64,000 bases of DNA from Lutraria lutraria. Taxonomy: Eukaryota > Mollusca > Bivalvia > Venerida > Mactridae. Within the stretch, counting starts at the first letter, position 1; every line of letters starts with the position of its first letter. Below are positions 36,501 through 42,577 of this stretch, in pieces. The position numbers and the translations under genes were made by a program. The notes below the pieces were generated by a model. It searched no databases. It was not told where the DNA came from and saw only the letters and a program-made list of their open reading frames with translations. The stretch lies in NCBI GenBank assembly GCA_964023205.1, contig OZ026833.1:6660138-6724137 (forward strand), given 5' to 3'.

Positions 36501-37823
36501 TGCAAATGACAGACGTTCAGTGTTATCTCGCCAAAATTATGAATTTTGTGCCGTGGTATCTGATACATCAACTATTCAAAAATTGGGGTGGCCGCTTGAC
36601 GCTACCATTGGTTATTAAATCAGATGTAACTGCCAAAATAATTTAAATAAGTATAATTTCATCAGAATCATTGACAATATGTGTTTTGGATTATGTTTTG
36701 CTGTGGTATAGCTTCATTTGACGTCGGGAAAAATAATAAACTTTTTGGACAAGCCTCGTAGTCGTACATGTAGCTTATAAAATATAAGCTGCTCTGCTTA
36801 ACATTATAACAATGCCATGGACAACACTTCATAAAATTTCTCATGTTTTATTTAACTTTAGCAGTTATGCTCTTATACTGACTGGGAAAAGTCATTAGGT
36901 ACTTAAGTTGTAACTACAAAAGTCCTGAACAGTTTACCACCTGGGTCAATATCAAACTTTTCAAATACTGCAGTACATAAATTTGTATTTCACAGAAACT
37001 CAAATTTATGTGCTACTTTATTTACTTCGGTTTAACACCGTTTTCAACAACTTTTCAGTTGTACTCGTAGATGGCGGCCAATTCACCTAACCGGTTTTCC
37101 TTGACTGCAATCTATTTCCTAATCAGTACTAACTTACCCTTCCACAAAGAACCGGCAACTTCTCCACAAGAAAATCAACATATTTTTGTCTAATTCGATC
37201 TCATGAAAGCGTACGACCTGCCGAGACTGGGAATCATACCCGGATTGCTGGGTTTCAAATTCAGCGCACTATGAATCACAGGACTATGGTCGTGGCATGT
37301 TACTTAACAGTAACTTAAGCATACTCGGAATCTATAACTTATTAATTCAAATCCCACAACTATGAACTAACAGTAACACTGATTGAAATTTGAAGGCTTG
37401 CACGTCCCTATCATCCGAGTCAACCAGATGGCCCCTAACAGTATGGCTACAACTTAGTTGTGTCATTAACATATGAAGAACTTTACTTACGTCTTGAAGG
37501 TGGTTCCACACAAATAGTGAATATCATTTGTAAAAATGGTGGCTGTCAAAGTAAAACACATAAAAAGAAGAAAGATTTAACATTTTTCAATTATATTTAA
37601 ACGCATTGTCGAGTCTAATTTGACCTATGAACGTACACTTAATGGTTGAAAGTCATTCAAACAAAATGTCAGCGAAATAAACATGACTTTTATCCCCACT
37701 GTCCTACATTTTAATGAAGACCGAACGTCAGGAAATGAGGTCACTGGACACACAGAGAGAAACATGGATGTACGAAGTAATAACAGGTATTTTTACCACA
37801 ATTTCTTACCTTGAAGCTGCCAT
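9483..37823 (-). CDS. AFF4: AF4/FMR2 family member (AFF4-like), 5' part of gene, six exons
   Basis: This encodes a nuclear scaffold of the super elongation complex, which in known members joins P-TEFb, ELL and ENL/AF9. Exons in transcript order are 37823-37810, 29096-28943, 20517-19699, 13570-13550, 10728-10660 and 9513-9483, together 369 codons plus one base. All junctions are GT-AG and the phases match (2, 0, 0, 0, 0, 1). Residues 1-56 are a basic Lys/Arg/Glu stretch ending in DAPVK. Exon 3 opens with a segment aligning to the LGNY...VGVPKP...FF part of the N-terminal homology domain (here VLGEFSN, MVGVERQPATP, FFANV), the region that contacts cyclin T1 in AFF4. The long middle is Ser/Lys/Gln-rich and disordered. 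NVEEILK followed by PLTGIQTPFKESKFPF matches the ELL-binding segment of AFF4. The C-terminal homology domain was not found and should lie left of position 1. Vertebrates have four paralogues, so AFF4 is the closest label, not proven orthology. Confidence 0.85.
9824..9905. repeat. half copy of AAGGCCATCC MITE
   Basis: It starts with AAGGCCATCCTTATAAAATA, then a TTACACTACCTACTCAC core shared with the copies at 15836, 25615 and 32517. The second terminal inverted repeat is missing. Confidence 0.55.
9940..10140 (-). repeat. SINE fragment, minus orientation
   Basis: CCTTCTGTGAGCTAGCCGGA, a reverse B-box-like GGATTCAAATTG and GGTCAGAGACCATAACCAC appear in the order of a reversed tRNA-derived head. 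The same last phrase recurs at 44810-44830. The minus ORF 9955-10137 is a by-product. Confidence 0.5.
10660..10728 (-). CDS. AFF4: AFF4-like exon 5 (ELL-binding segment)
   Basis: This 69-nt, 23-codon exon is phase 0 on both sides, with a TACTTGCAG acceptor and GTAAGTATT donor. It encodes EFQVPKPLTGIQTPFKESKF followed by PFQ. This aligns with [20 protein letters not shown] of AFF4, the segment that binds the ELL2 occludin-homology domain in the known complex. Confidence 0.88.
10930..11025. repeat. hairpin-forming inverted repeat (MITE-like)
   Basis: Arms of about 38 bp (CGAGGGCTCAGCGCAACAGT…GTAACT and AGTTACGG…ACTGTTGCGTTGAAGCCTCG) flank a loop of about 20 bp. The short minus ORF 10852-11103 spans it and is not a gene. 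Confidence 0.75.
11321..11710. repeat. local direct duplication, ~120 bp, two diverged copies
   Basis: Positions ~11312-11430 and ~11583-11712 share blocks in order: TATC(A/T)TCTCTCC, then CAAAGGGTTGAGTTTAATTT, then ATATCTGTTT(C/T)ACTT and CATACTTT. The two lie about 265 bp apart. Confidence 0.7.
11972..12053 (-). other. open stretch ending in a good donor, candidate alternative exon
   Basis: On the minus strand a frame reading SLWGDSDITIAVEWAVKQQ runs into a GTAAAGGTAG donor at 11971. Several AGs upstream could act as acceptor, and a TAA closes the frame about 80 nt back. It lies between AFF exons 4 and 5, which join well without it. It could be an alternative exon, a repeat relic or chance. 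Confidence 0.2.
12300..12470 (-). repeat. SINE fragment with reversed tRNA head
   Basis: GATTCAAACCAACAACC, then TAGTCCAGCATGTTACCACTAGACCACC is a reversed B box plus A-box-like region. The plus ORF 12160-12516 crosses it and is not a gene. Confidence 0.55.
13550..13570 (-). CDS. AFF4: AFF4-like 21-nt microexon (NVEEILK)
   Basis: Between a TTGCCTTTTCAG acceptor and a GTATGTATTG donor sit 21 nt coding NVEEILK, phase 0 on both sides. It matches CVDEILKEM of AFF4, the first part of the ELL-binding segment. It was found from splice signals and family knowledge because it is too short for ORF detection. Confidence 0.8.
13684..13985. repeat. MITE-like element rich in ACTAGC/CTAGCAA
   Basis: It begins AGGGCTCGAATTTAAC and ends GTGCTAATTTCAAACCC, imperfect inverted ends, with repeated (A/C)TAGCAA motifs between. 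A shorter relative sits at 34230-34385. Confidence 0.45.
14040..14215 (-). repeat. SINE fragment
   Basis: GGTAACCAGTAATAACTTACCCTTCCACAA, then GGAAAATAAACA…TTTTTGGTC, and TGACCGGGATTGACG parallel the copy at 37110-37240. Confidence 0.5.
14815..14990 (-). repeat. SINE-like fragment
   Basis: CCGTAAGCTTGCTGGACTGTCAGCTTCCTCAC…TGGGATTTGAACTC resembles 25055-25125. The end is a reversed B box. The two opposite ORFs over it (14794-15022) are not genes. Confidence 0.45.
15836..16067. repeat. MITE with AAGGCCATCC-type terminal inverted repeats
   Basis: The left end AAGGCCATTTGTTTG and right end CAAAGTATTTTTTAAGGATGG-CC are inverted relatives. The middle has TTTTTGGTGAGTTACT, the reverse of the core in the 25615 copy. 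Length is about 230 bp. Confidence 0.6.
16862..16875 (+). repeat. poly-G run (14 nt)
   Basis: A homopolymer of 14 G on the plus strand, so a C-tract in the AFF4-like transcript sense. Confidence 0.9.
17281..17505. repeat. CAGTCAAACC element (TIR repeat family), copy 1
   Basis: It starts TACAGTCAAACCGGT and ends ACAGGTTTGACTGTA, inverted relatives of each other. Between them GGCCTTTATTCACAGGGTGG recurs. Five more copies lie in this window. Confidence 0.8.
18144..18330. repeat. CAGTCAAACC element, copy 2
   Basis: TACAGTAAAACCTGTGAACAAA…AGACAAAATATGGCCTTTATTGAC…GTGGCCGCTAAAACAGGTT follows the same order as copy 1. The right TIR is shortened. Confidence 0.75.
18607..18629 (+). repeat. poly-G run (23 nt)
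   Basis: An uninterrupted run of 23 G on the plus strand, after CCAAGA. Its true length in the genome may differ, since such runs are hard to sequence. Confidence 0.9.
19378..19632 (+). repeat. tRNA-derived SINE, plus orientation, near full length
   Basis: The head has an A-box-like TGGTCGAGTGATTAAGGTC and a B box GGGTTCAAGCC at about 19450. A body follows with GGTTAGGTGAACTGTCCGCC, and then an A-rich tail of AATAAACAAA units. The head is tRNA-like in order but not a full cloverleaf. Confidence 0.8.
19699..20517 (-). CDS. AFF4: AFF4-like coding exon 3 (large Ser-rich exon)
   Basis: The 819-nt (273-codon) exon has a TTTTTCAG acceptor and a GTAAGTATT donor. Its first 50 residues complete the N-terminal homology domain (KNIKGVLGEFSN, then MVGVERQPATPLPSK, then FFANV). 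The remainder is low-complexity and rich in Ser, Lys, Gln and Asn, typical of the disordered middle of AFF proteins. The reading frame runs on past the donor, but those extra residues are intronic. Confidence 0.85.
20701..20874. repeat. CAGTCAAACC element, copy 3 (inverted inside)
   Basis: It starts TACAGTCAAACCTGTTAGCGG and carries CGAATAAAGG motifs, the reverse of GGCCTTTATTC in copies 1 and 2. It ends AAAGGTTTCACTGCA. Confidence 0.75.
24970..25135 (-). repeat. SINE-like fragment
   Basis: CCTTCTGTAAGCTATCTTGACAGCTTCCTC…TGTGAGATTTG matches the block at 14905-14950. The left part is diverged. Confidence 0.45.
25615..25862. repeat. MITE with AAGGCCATCC-type terminal inverted repeats
   Basis: The ends AAGGCTGTCCTTAAAAAATA and ATTTTTTCAAGGATGGCC are inverted. 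The core GCTACCTACTCACCAAAAAC is shared with 9824 and, reversed, with 15836. The plus ORF 25606-25896 is this element, not a gene. Confidence 0.7.
26030..26275 (+). repeat. dispersed repeat (GGGGCCATAACTCC type)
   Basis: AAGGGGCCATAACTCCTTTGA…CAGACAG/AGGACAGGGTTATCAC…TATGCCC is the order of a very common mollusc interspersed repeat, here diverged. Family assignment is from memory of typical mollusc sequence. Confidence 0.5.
27787..27795 (+). repeat. poly-C run (9 nt)
   Basis: A short homopolymer in AFF4-like intron 2. Confidence 0.8.
28320..28450 (-). repeat. SINE core fragment
   Basis: CAGTTCAAACCTTGTTCTCCGCAAG…CCGTGGAGGACGAATGGTC has the order of a common bivalve SINE core. The plus ORF 28217-28477 over it is not a gene. 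Confidence 0.55.
28592..28774. repeat. CAGTCAAACC element, copy 4
   Basis: CACAGCCAAGCCTGTGAACAAAGGCCACCC … GGTGGCCATTATTTGGAGG … GATTTGACTGTA keeps the order and inverted ends of copy 1. Confidence 0.8.
28943..29096 (-). CDS. AFF4: AFF4-like coding exon 2 (start of N-terminal homology domain)
   Basis: The 154-nt exon lies between a TTATTACAG acceptor and a GTATGGTA donor. It encodes a charged helix (DLTKEDLKNLRKQREKAKR) and then a hydrophobic stretch ending FDAPVK. This corresponds to the ERRNQE...LFAEPYK start of vertebrate AFF proteins, next to the P-TEFb contact region. Confidence 0.8.
29150..29245 (+). repeat. SINE-head fragment with B box
   Basis: CAGTTCGAGCCCTGGC near 29219 is a B-box match following a degenerate head. 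The acceptor stem does not pair, so no tRNA gene is called. Confidence 0.35.
29285..29395. repeat. fold-back element
   Basis: GTGGATAAGGCAATCTCACACAAG is followed after about 30 bp by its inverted relative CTTGTGCCG…GTGAGATTTCCTTATCCAC, giving a strong imperfect hairpin. Opposite ORFs across it are explained by the palindrome. Confidence 0.75.
29545..29862 (-). other. unexplained 105-codon open frame in AFF4-like intron 1
   Basis: The frame runs from an ATG at 29862 to a TGA at 29547-29545 in a stretch less AT-rich than its neighbours. The product is basic, with Trp- and Pro-containing segments (FLWPNKGLGLRGKLGFKPW) and a GAGKSYLVWGY tail. I recognise no family. No splice sites clearly bound it and there is an open frame on the other strand as well (29654-29917). 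It may be an unannotated small gene, a retrocopy or a repeat remnant. Confidence 0.2.
31680..31830 (-). repeat. SINE with reversed tRNA head
   Basis: GGAGATTCGAACCTACGACC is a reversed B box and is followed by TAGTCCAGCAT…ACCGCTCCACCACTG, the reverse of an A-box region. The same head type lies at 12410-12460. Confidence 0.6.
32517..32753. repeat. MITE with AAGGCCATCC-type terminal inverted repeats
   Basis: It begins AAGGCCATCCATATTAATAG and ends AATAATTTTTTAAGAATGGCC, with an unrelated middle. Its size matches the copies at 15836 and 25615. Confidence 0.6.
33113..33490. repeat. CAGACC-rich dispersed repeat, copy 1
   Basis: GGTCTTGTAAAGGG, TTTTACCAGACC, CCTGTTTTTGGA, AAAATTTCACTAGACAATCAG, CTGTTGATCAGTC and GTCTTCGGAC appear in the same order as in 34960-35240. 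An AT-rich insertion lengthens this copy. Confidence 0.6.
34230..34385. repeat. CACTAGCC-type element
   Basis: GCACTAGCCTGGA, GCTAGCCTGATTATACAATTTTGA and CACTAGCCCCGGGCTGTGGGCTAGTG form repeated, partly inverted CTAGCC blocks. It looks related to the element at 13684-13985. Confidence 0.4.
34960..35240. repeat. CAGACC-rich dispersed repeat, copy 2
   Basis: It shares ordered blocks with 33113-33490, including CGGTCTTGTGAAAG, TATCAGACCGAATGAACTTTTA, CCTGTTTTTGCA, CTGTTGATCTGTC and GTCTTCGGACC. Confidence 0.6.
35330..35430 (+). repeat. tRNA-like SINE head
   Basis: AAGCTCAGTTTGTAGATCATC followed by GATGGTTCGAGCCCTGCATC gives A- and B-box-like blocks about 40 bp apart. Stem pairing is incomplete, so a SINE head is more likely than a tRNA gene. 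Confidence 0.45.
35771..36758 (-). mobile_element. mariner-family element, non-autonomous deletion derivative
   Basis: The ends are identical inverted repeats for 21 bp (CGAGGCTTGTCCAAAAAGTT plus one more T), flanked on both sides by the TA target duplication (35769-35770, 36759-36760). Inside, the minus strand keeps the N-terminal part of a transposase. A start near 36393 (MASFDAEEQ) is followed after a frameshift by NETPCETMKMIR. Then comes WGAPNN…DELMASVNKLVLEDRRVTVRE, typical of the mariner helix-turn-helix region. The catalytic DDD half is absent and the total length is 988 bp instead of about 1.3 kb. Clean ends suggest a fairly recent insertion. Confidence 0.85.
35966..36393 (-). pseudogene. 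decayed mariner transposase N-terminal remnant
   Basis: The remnant holds the HTH-like motif LEDRRVTVRE in one frame and the NETPCETMKMI helix in another, so at least one frameshift separates them. No part of the catalytic domain follows; downstream of VTVREPKQNQ the frame is unrelated or scrambled. It cannot encode an active transposase. Confidence 0.75.
37015..37300 (-). repeat. SINE, minus orientation, long copy
   Basis: TTTAACACCGTTTTCAACAA, TTTCAGTTGTA, GGCGGCCAATTCACCTAACC, ACTTACCCTTCCACAAAGAA, then CGAGACTGGGAATCATACCCG and an A-box-like end. It is the best-preserved reversed copy of the core seen at 660, 9190 and 14040. Confidence 0.65.
37491..37542 (-). other. candidate poison or alternative exon in AFF4-like intron 1
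   Basis: A 52-nt segment is preceded on the minus strand by a long pyrimidine-rich tract and ACTTTGACAG, and followed by a GTAAGTAAAG donor. Joined to exon 1 it gives an immediate in-frame TGA. Joined only to exon 2 it reads open in the AFF frame (…TFKT then TRL). It could be a poison exon, part of an alternative leader, or a chance pair of good splice sites. Confidence 0.35.
37810..37823 (-). CDS. AFF4: AFF4-like coding exon 1 (start codon)
   Basis: The ATG at 37823-37821 begins MAAS, and the 14 coding bases stop at a strong GTAAGAAAT donor. The split codon AG|T joins exactly to the next exon at 29096. A short MAA- start is also how vertebrate AFF1 begins. An AG lies four bases before the ATG, so this may be an internal exon preceded by a non-coding leader exon. 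Confidence 0.7.
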
Positions 37824-39697
37824 TTTGCTGTATTATAATTTACAGGATGTAAAATCTGACAAATTCACCGTAACTAAATATTTTATGGGACAGAAAGTGA
37901 AGGGTCCGATTGTCCCAGATCATACATAGTGGTTTACATGGTTGCCACAGACTCACGAAGAATTCTCTCTTTTTAACAGTTATTTCTTCTCTATTAGCTA
38001 AACAAATCAAATCTATGAATAACACTGAATAACATATCCATTACTTGAACCAAGCAATAACATAATAAACAGAAAATCCAACAAAAAACATTTGGGATTT
38101 TTGATATCAAGTCAAGAAACCCATATTTACAAGATGCTCGCGAACTACTTTTCATGCGCACACGATCTGTTTTTAAATTAAGAATAATCCAAGTTATGTT
38201 ATAAATAATGGCTCAAGTAATACACGAATCTTAAAATGATCAATTTGTGTGTTCTGTAAAATGATTTCTTATCTACGAGCGTTATTTGTGGAAATAATTA
38301 TGGTACTACTTTTCTAACTTCTAGTTCCGGTTCAAATGGTTATTAGGCCTTACGTCAACTATGTCATGTGACCAAATTTGGGGGACCAGCAGATTGGTTC
38401 TCAATTTGGTCTTGATTTCTGAAAAAGGTAATGTGAAGTTTATTTTCGTTAAGAACCGATTATCACACTCACTCTAAGGTTACATAAACAATATGAATAG
38501 TGTCCTTGCATGCATGAACACGGGAGAATTGCTTTCTAATATTCCATTACATCTGGATGTGGATCAATTGCAGGACATCTAGGGGCCTATACTACTTAAA
38601 TAAATAAATAAATGTTACCAAATTATCGTAACTTTGATATGTCATACATTAAGTGTTACGGTTAGTGACAGGAAAGCTACTACAAATATACAAGGTATAT
38701 ACATTAAAGAGAGGAACAATTGACTAAGGGTAAGATAGGTTGTGTAGCTCTGAAGTCACATTTGTTATCAGGCCTTATAAAATAAGGCATACACATGTAT
38801 GTTTATTTCTGGTTTCATGTCCATCAGAAATAGGATATGTAGGTAGGAAAATAAACACGATTTGTTTCTGATTTCTATCAAAATATTTAAAAAAAAATAC
38901 AATTCGATCGGTGATTCACAAGGGTTTGATATGTGAGGACAAAATTCATGTTCCAGGGCAAACTATTGCCTAATTTACACAGAGCACCGACGATGGTGAT
39001 GAAACAACAATGCAATATGTGACTGCACTTAGGCTATAACTCGTATCGAACAAAACAAAAACAAACCAAAAATAAACTTGTCTAATTCGATGTTTCGGCT
39101 CACTAAAAACACTAATTGCAAGCGCAATCACGATTTGTTTTCTAACCATAACGATTAATTTCTTGATTTAGGCCTACGTTTACGTAAGTGTAACAACACA
39201 TTGAACCGATTTTAACTAAAGAATACATAATTTGGTGAAATTAAATGCGTATCAGTTTTGACCTGTGATATATTTAAACCAGGTACGTATATAAGATTAA
39301 ACATTGAACGTTCATTCTAAATTGAATAGAATACAGAGTATGATACAAAACAAAAATGCAAAATTATGATACTATTAAACTGGCTCTAGTAAGAATAGTT
39401 CGTGAAGTTTGATAAAACACGAGCTACGTAACATGTAATATATACCCTACAATCACTTCGTACAACCTTTTCATTACTCAGTGGAAACAGGGACACGCCC
39501 CTGATGAAACTGACCAGTGACCGGGCGTTTCAATGGTGGTGATTTGGTCTACTTAAAATGTCACGAGCAAACCGCAAGCCATTAGCCAATGGGGGCTCTA
39601 AATTCGTAGTGCGTTCAGTCACCCGTTATGAACCCTGGAACTTGTAAAAAGTTAGATGCCATCCTCACCAAGACGAGCAACGCATCACCAAAATTAC

Positions 39698-39800
39698 CTG
39701 TATGGCGTAAACAAATTGGGTCCTCGACCTACACTAATTTCCCCCGGCGATACTAGACTTTTATCAGTCTCGATGAACAGGACATCAACTCTCACACTTT
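39698..39800 (-). promoter_or_regulatory. candidate non-coding first exon and CpG-rich promoter patch of the AFF4-like gene
   Basis: The interval of about 39480-39780 is clearly richer in G, C and CpG than its AT-rich surroundings, and CCAAT-type motifs lie nearby. On the minus strand a run ending CGCCATACAG meets a GTAATTTTGG donor at 39697. It has no ATG, which would suit a 5' leader exon. The outer end is not defined; transcript data are needed to place the start. Confidence 0.3.
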
Positions 39801-40664
39801 TTTTTATCTTTCCACGCGTTTTTCCATAGCCAAAACAGCACCAACAAACCTGCTCTATTTTTAATTAGCATGCTACAAGAAACAAACACGTTTTGAAAGG
39901 CCTAAGGCAATGTTTTACAAACGCACTTAGTATCATTTGTGGTTTTACGGGCAACATGATTTGCGTAGATAAATACTAGTATATGAATTTGATTTCCACC
40001 GAAACCATCTTGGTACGGGATGTATTGTGTCATATGTACAGTTTGTTTTAAAAGAAACGTTTAAGAAAACGATACTAGTATTGTCAAGGACTTTTATACA
40101 GACATGTACTATATGTATATAAGTCCTTGGTATTGTTGATGATAAAATAAAAGTAGCATGTAACACACGCGATTTTTTTAATTGCGGTCATACTTTTATG
40201 TTTCTATTATGTTAAGTGGCCTCCCTGATAAGGTCACACTTCAGATGTACATCATTGTATTTGTGCGTGATAGGATGTCACCATTTACGCTCTGATGGTG
40301 TAATATTCAACAGGTAGCAGAAATTGCCGAAGGATGCAACAAGGGAAGTAACTCAAATAAATTCTCCGTGAGTTCAGCTGTAATTGTCTCCCTTATTACT
40401 CGTACAAAATTCCTGATTGGTCTATTTACGCCCTATTTCCGAGCTGAAAATAACATGGAATTCACACAGGAACACGTTCAACCCTACTGTCCATCTTTTT
40501 AAAAAAATAAAACACTTGTGAAAATTAGATTACTTCTATATTGTGGTGCGAAAACGTTAATATACGTACCTGAATATATTTAATGGCTGATTAAAGGATA
40601 CCGACTGTATCTAAAGGCTGTTCTCTAGCCAATCTTTACTTTTGATTTTCCAAAAAAGTATCAT

Positions 40665-40957
40665 ACTCAATTAAACCTGGGAACAAGGCCATCATTTGGA
40701 AAAACTAAGGTGAACTTTATTAACATGTGACCTTTATTTAGAGGTTATTGTGTTCTATATGATCAATGGCAACTTTAAAAAATGACCTTTTTGCACTGAT
40801 ATGCCCTTTATTCGGAGTAGGCTGCAAACACAGGATCGACAGTAGAAAAATTTGCTTTTTAATCCCGATTGTATCCTTTTACAATAACCCTCTCCATTTT
40901 CTTCTTTTAAAAAATGGCCTTTAACGGAGGTGGCCGGAAACACAGGTTTGATTGTAC
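40665..40957. repeat. CAGTCAAACC element, copy 5 with extra right end
   Basis: TTAAACCTGGGAACAAGGCCATC … ACACAGGATCGACAGTA is followed, after about 60 bp, by a second right end GGTGGCCGGAAACACAGG-TTTGATTGTAC. The second end suggests nesting or partial duplication. Confidence 0.65.
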
Positions 40958-42025
40958 TTTTATATTTGGTTATCTTCTGACAAACGTATTGAATTTATTT
41001 ATTTGTCTCCCAAATTCCTCTGAAGAAACATACAATGAAAATAGTACCTTAACAGTTAACACTAAATTTGTACTGGATTCTGACGGCTTTCATTTCACTT
41101 AGAAGTCTTTGCGTAACGTTTTTATACTGTCTTCAACGGGGCGACTTACTGAGCGTGAAAACACTTCATGGGATTTCCAAAATTCCACCAAAGAGAAATT
41201 GTTACTAAATATGGTACGTACGTATTTCTCCATTAGGTATGGGAATTTTGTCATATTTGAATAGATAACAAATATATTACACCAGAATAAGAAATTGAGT
41301 GTCTGTCGAAAGGCGTGTTTAATATTTAACACTTATATTAAGTGAATATATGATACCGTAACGTATTTAACATAATAAATGCACCATTTCTCTATACACT
41401 GATGTTTCCTGGATTAGGGTGTTTAATCATTCAATTCAGATCATGGTCATAAGCATTTAATTCATCAATTTTTAATAAGAATTGGATAGATATCGTCGGC
41501 CTATTTCTACAACCACGTAACTCAATTTTTGATGATATTGTGATATTTTTTCATCTCAATGAGCACTTCGCAATGAACATATTTACCCGTTTCTAGATCT
41601 CCTCTAAATAACGTTAATCCAAATTCAAATTTAAGCCAAACTTCTATTGCCGGATCGATTTTCTCAAAATGGGAAAAAGGACATACGGGTTTGTAGAAAT
41701 GAACCGACGGTATGTAATGTTACGTGACCACAGCTTCAACACTTAAGTACCCGGGACGGCAAACATTTAAGTCATATTTGTGTTTCCATTTTGTGTTTCA
41801 TAGAATACTGCGTTAAACCATCAATTACTATAACCTTACCTTACTTCACACATACACACTGAACGCATGTGTTATCAGTAAGAGTCTGTAATAAACTTTC
41901 AAAACATCGTTATAAATTTTAATATTTACTGACTTGAACAGATTACACATAGATACAGAGCGTGTACATATTTGTAACTGTATAACAGCCATTTTGAATT
42001 GACGGTGCATTTGTCTATCATCAAA

Positions 42026-42577
42026 ATGTTCATTATTCTGGTTGCCGTCGTTTTCGGTGTTTGTTTGGTGTATCTTTTTAAAAAAGGAAAAGGGAAACTA
42101 CCCGGAAATGCTTTACCTGGACCTAAAGGTTGGCCAATTTTCGGATGTATTTTTGAATTCAACGAATCAACAATGGCAAGTAAGCTCTCCGCATATGTTG
42201 GAAAATTTGGCGATATTTTTCAGATAAAACTGTTGTCGGATTCACTAGTAGTGCTAAATTCTACCGAACTGACAAAGAAGGCGTTTAGCACCGATTTGTA
42301 TAAACCATACATGAATGATCGATCTAAAGTGTTTTTTGTGGAGCACTTCCGCTCGAAAGGTCAAACCACAGGATTTGCAAATGGGGAGACTCGTTACATT
42401 TTGAGAAAATATTTCCATCAAGGTTTACACACATATGGAAGCGGGTTAAAACACTTGGAGACCAATGTGATGACAGAAATGGAAAACCTTCTTCGTAAAA
42501 TAGAACGTATCAATGGCCAAGAGTTTAGTTTGATCAACATTATTCAACGATCTTTGTCTAACGTTATCTCTCTCGTG
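42026..42577 (+). CDS. P450 exon 1
   Basis: 184 codons, from ATG at 42026 (the frame opens earlier at a TTG but the membrane anchor MFIILVAVVF starts here) to a GTATGT donor. It includes the anchor, Pro hinge and C-helix, and has the same length and phase as exon 1 of the copy at 63360. Confidence 0.92.

Larger units (their letters stand above)
29097..37809. other. AFF4-like intron 1 with repeats
   Basis: This 8.7-kb intron holds the fold-back at 29285, a 105-codon unexplained frame, SINE pieces at 31680 and 37015, a MITE at 32517, a repeated CAGACC-rich element at 33113 and 34960, and the mariner derivative at 35771. A candidate poison exon lies at 37491-37542. Nothing else is supported. 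Confidence 0.55.
37824..42025. other. intergenic region between the AFF4-like gene and the P450 gene
   Basis: The two genes are divergently placed (minus to the left, plus to the right). The stretch includes a CpG-richer patch (39480-39780), a CCAAT motif on the minus strand near 40420, a possible leader-exon donor near 40568, and a CAGTCAAACC element at 40665-40957. No coding exon is supported. Confidence 0.55.

Noticed and set aside
37714..37929. 71-codon plus-strand ORF over AFF4-like exon 1
   Set aside because: No homology or splice support, and it is antisense to the coding start chosen by phase and splice match.
41099..41332. 77-codon minus-strand ORF upstream of the P450
   Set aside because: The segment reads partly protein-like but has no family match and no splice context.
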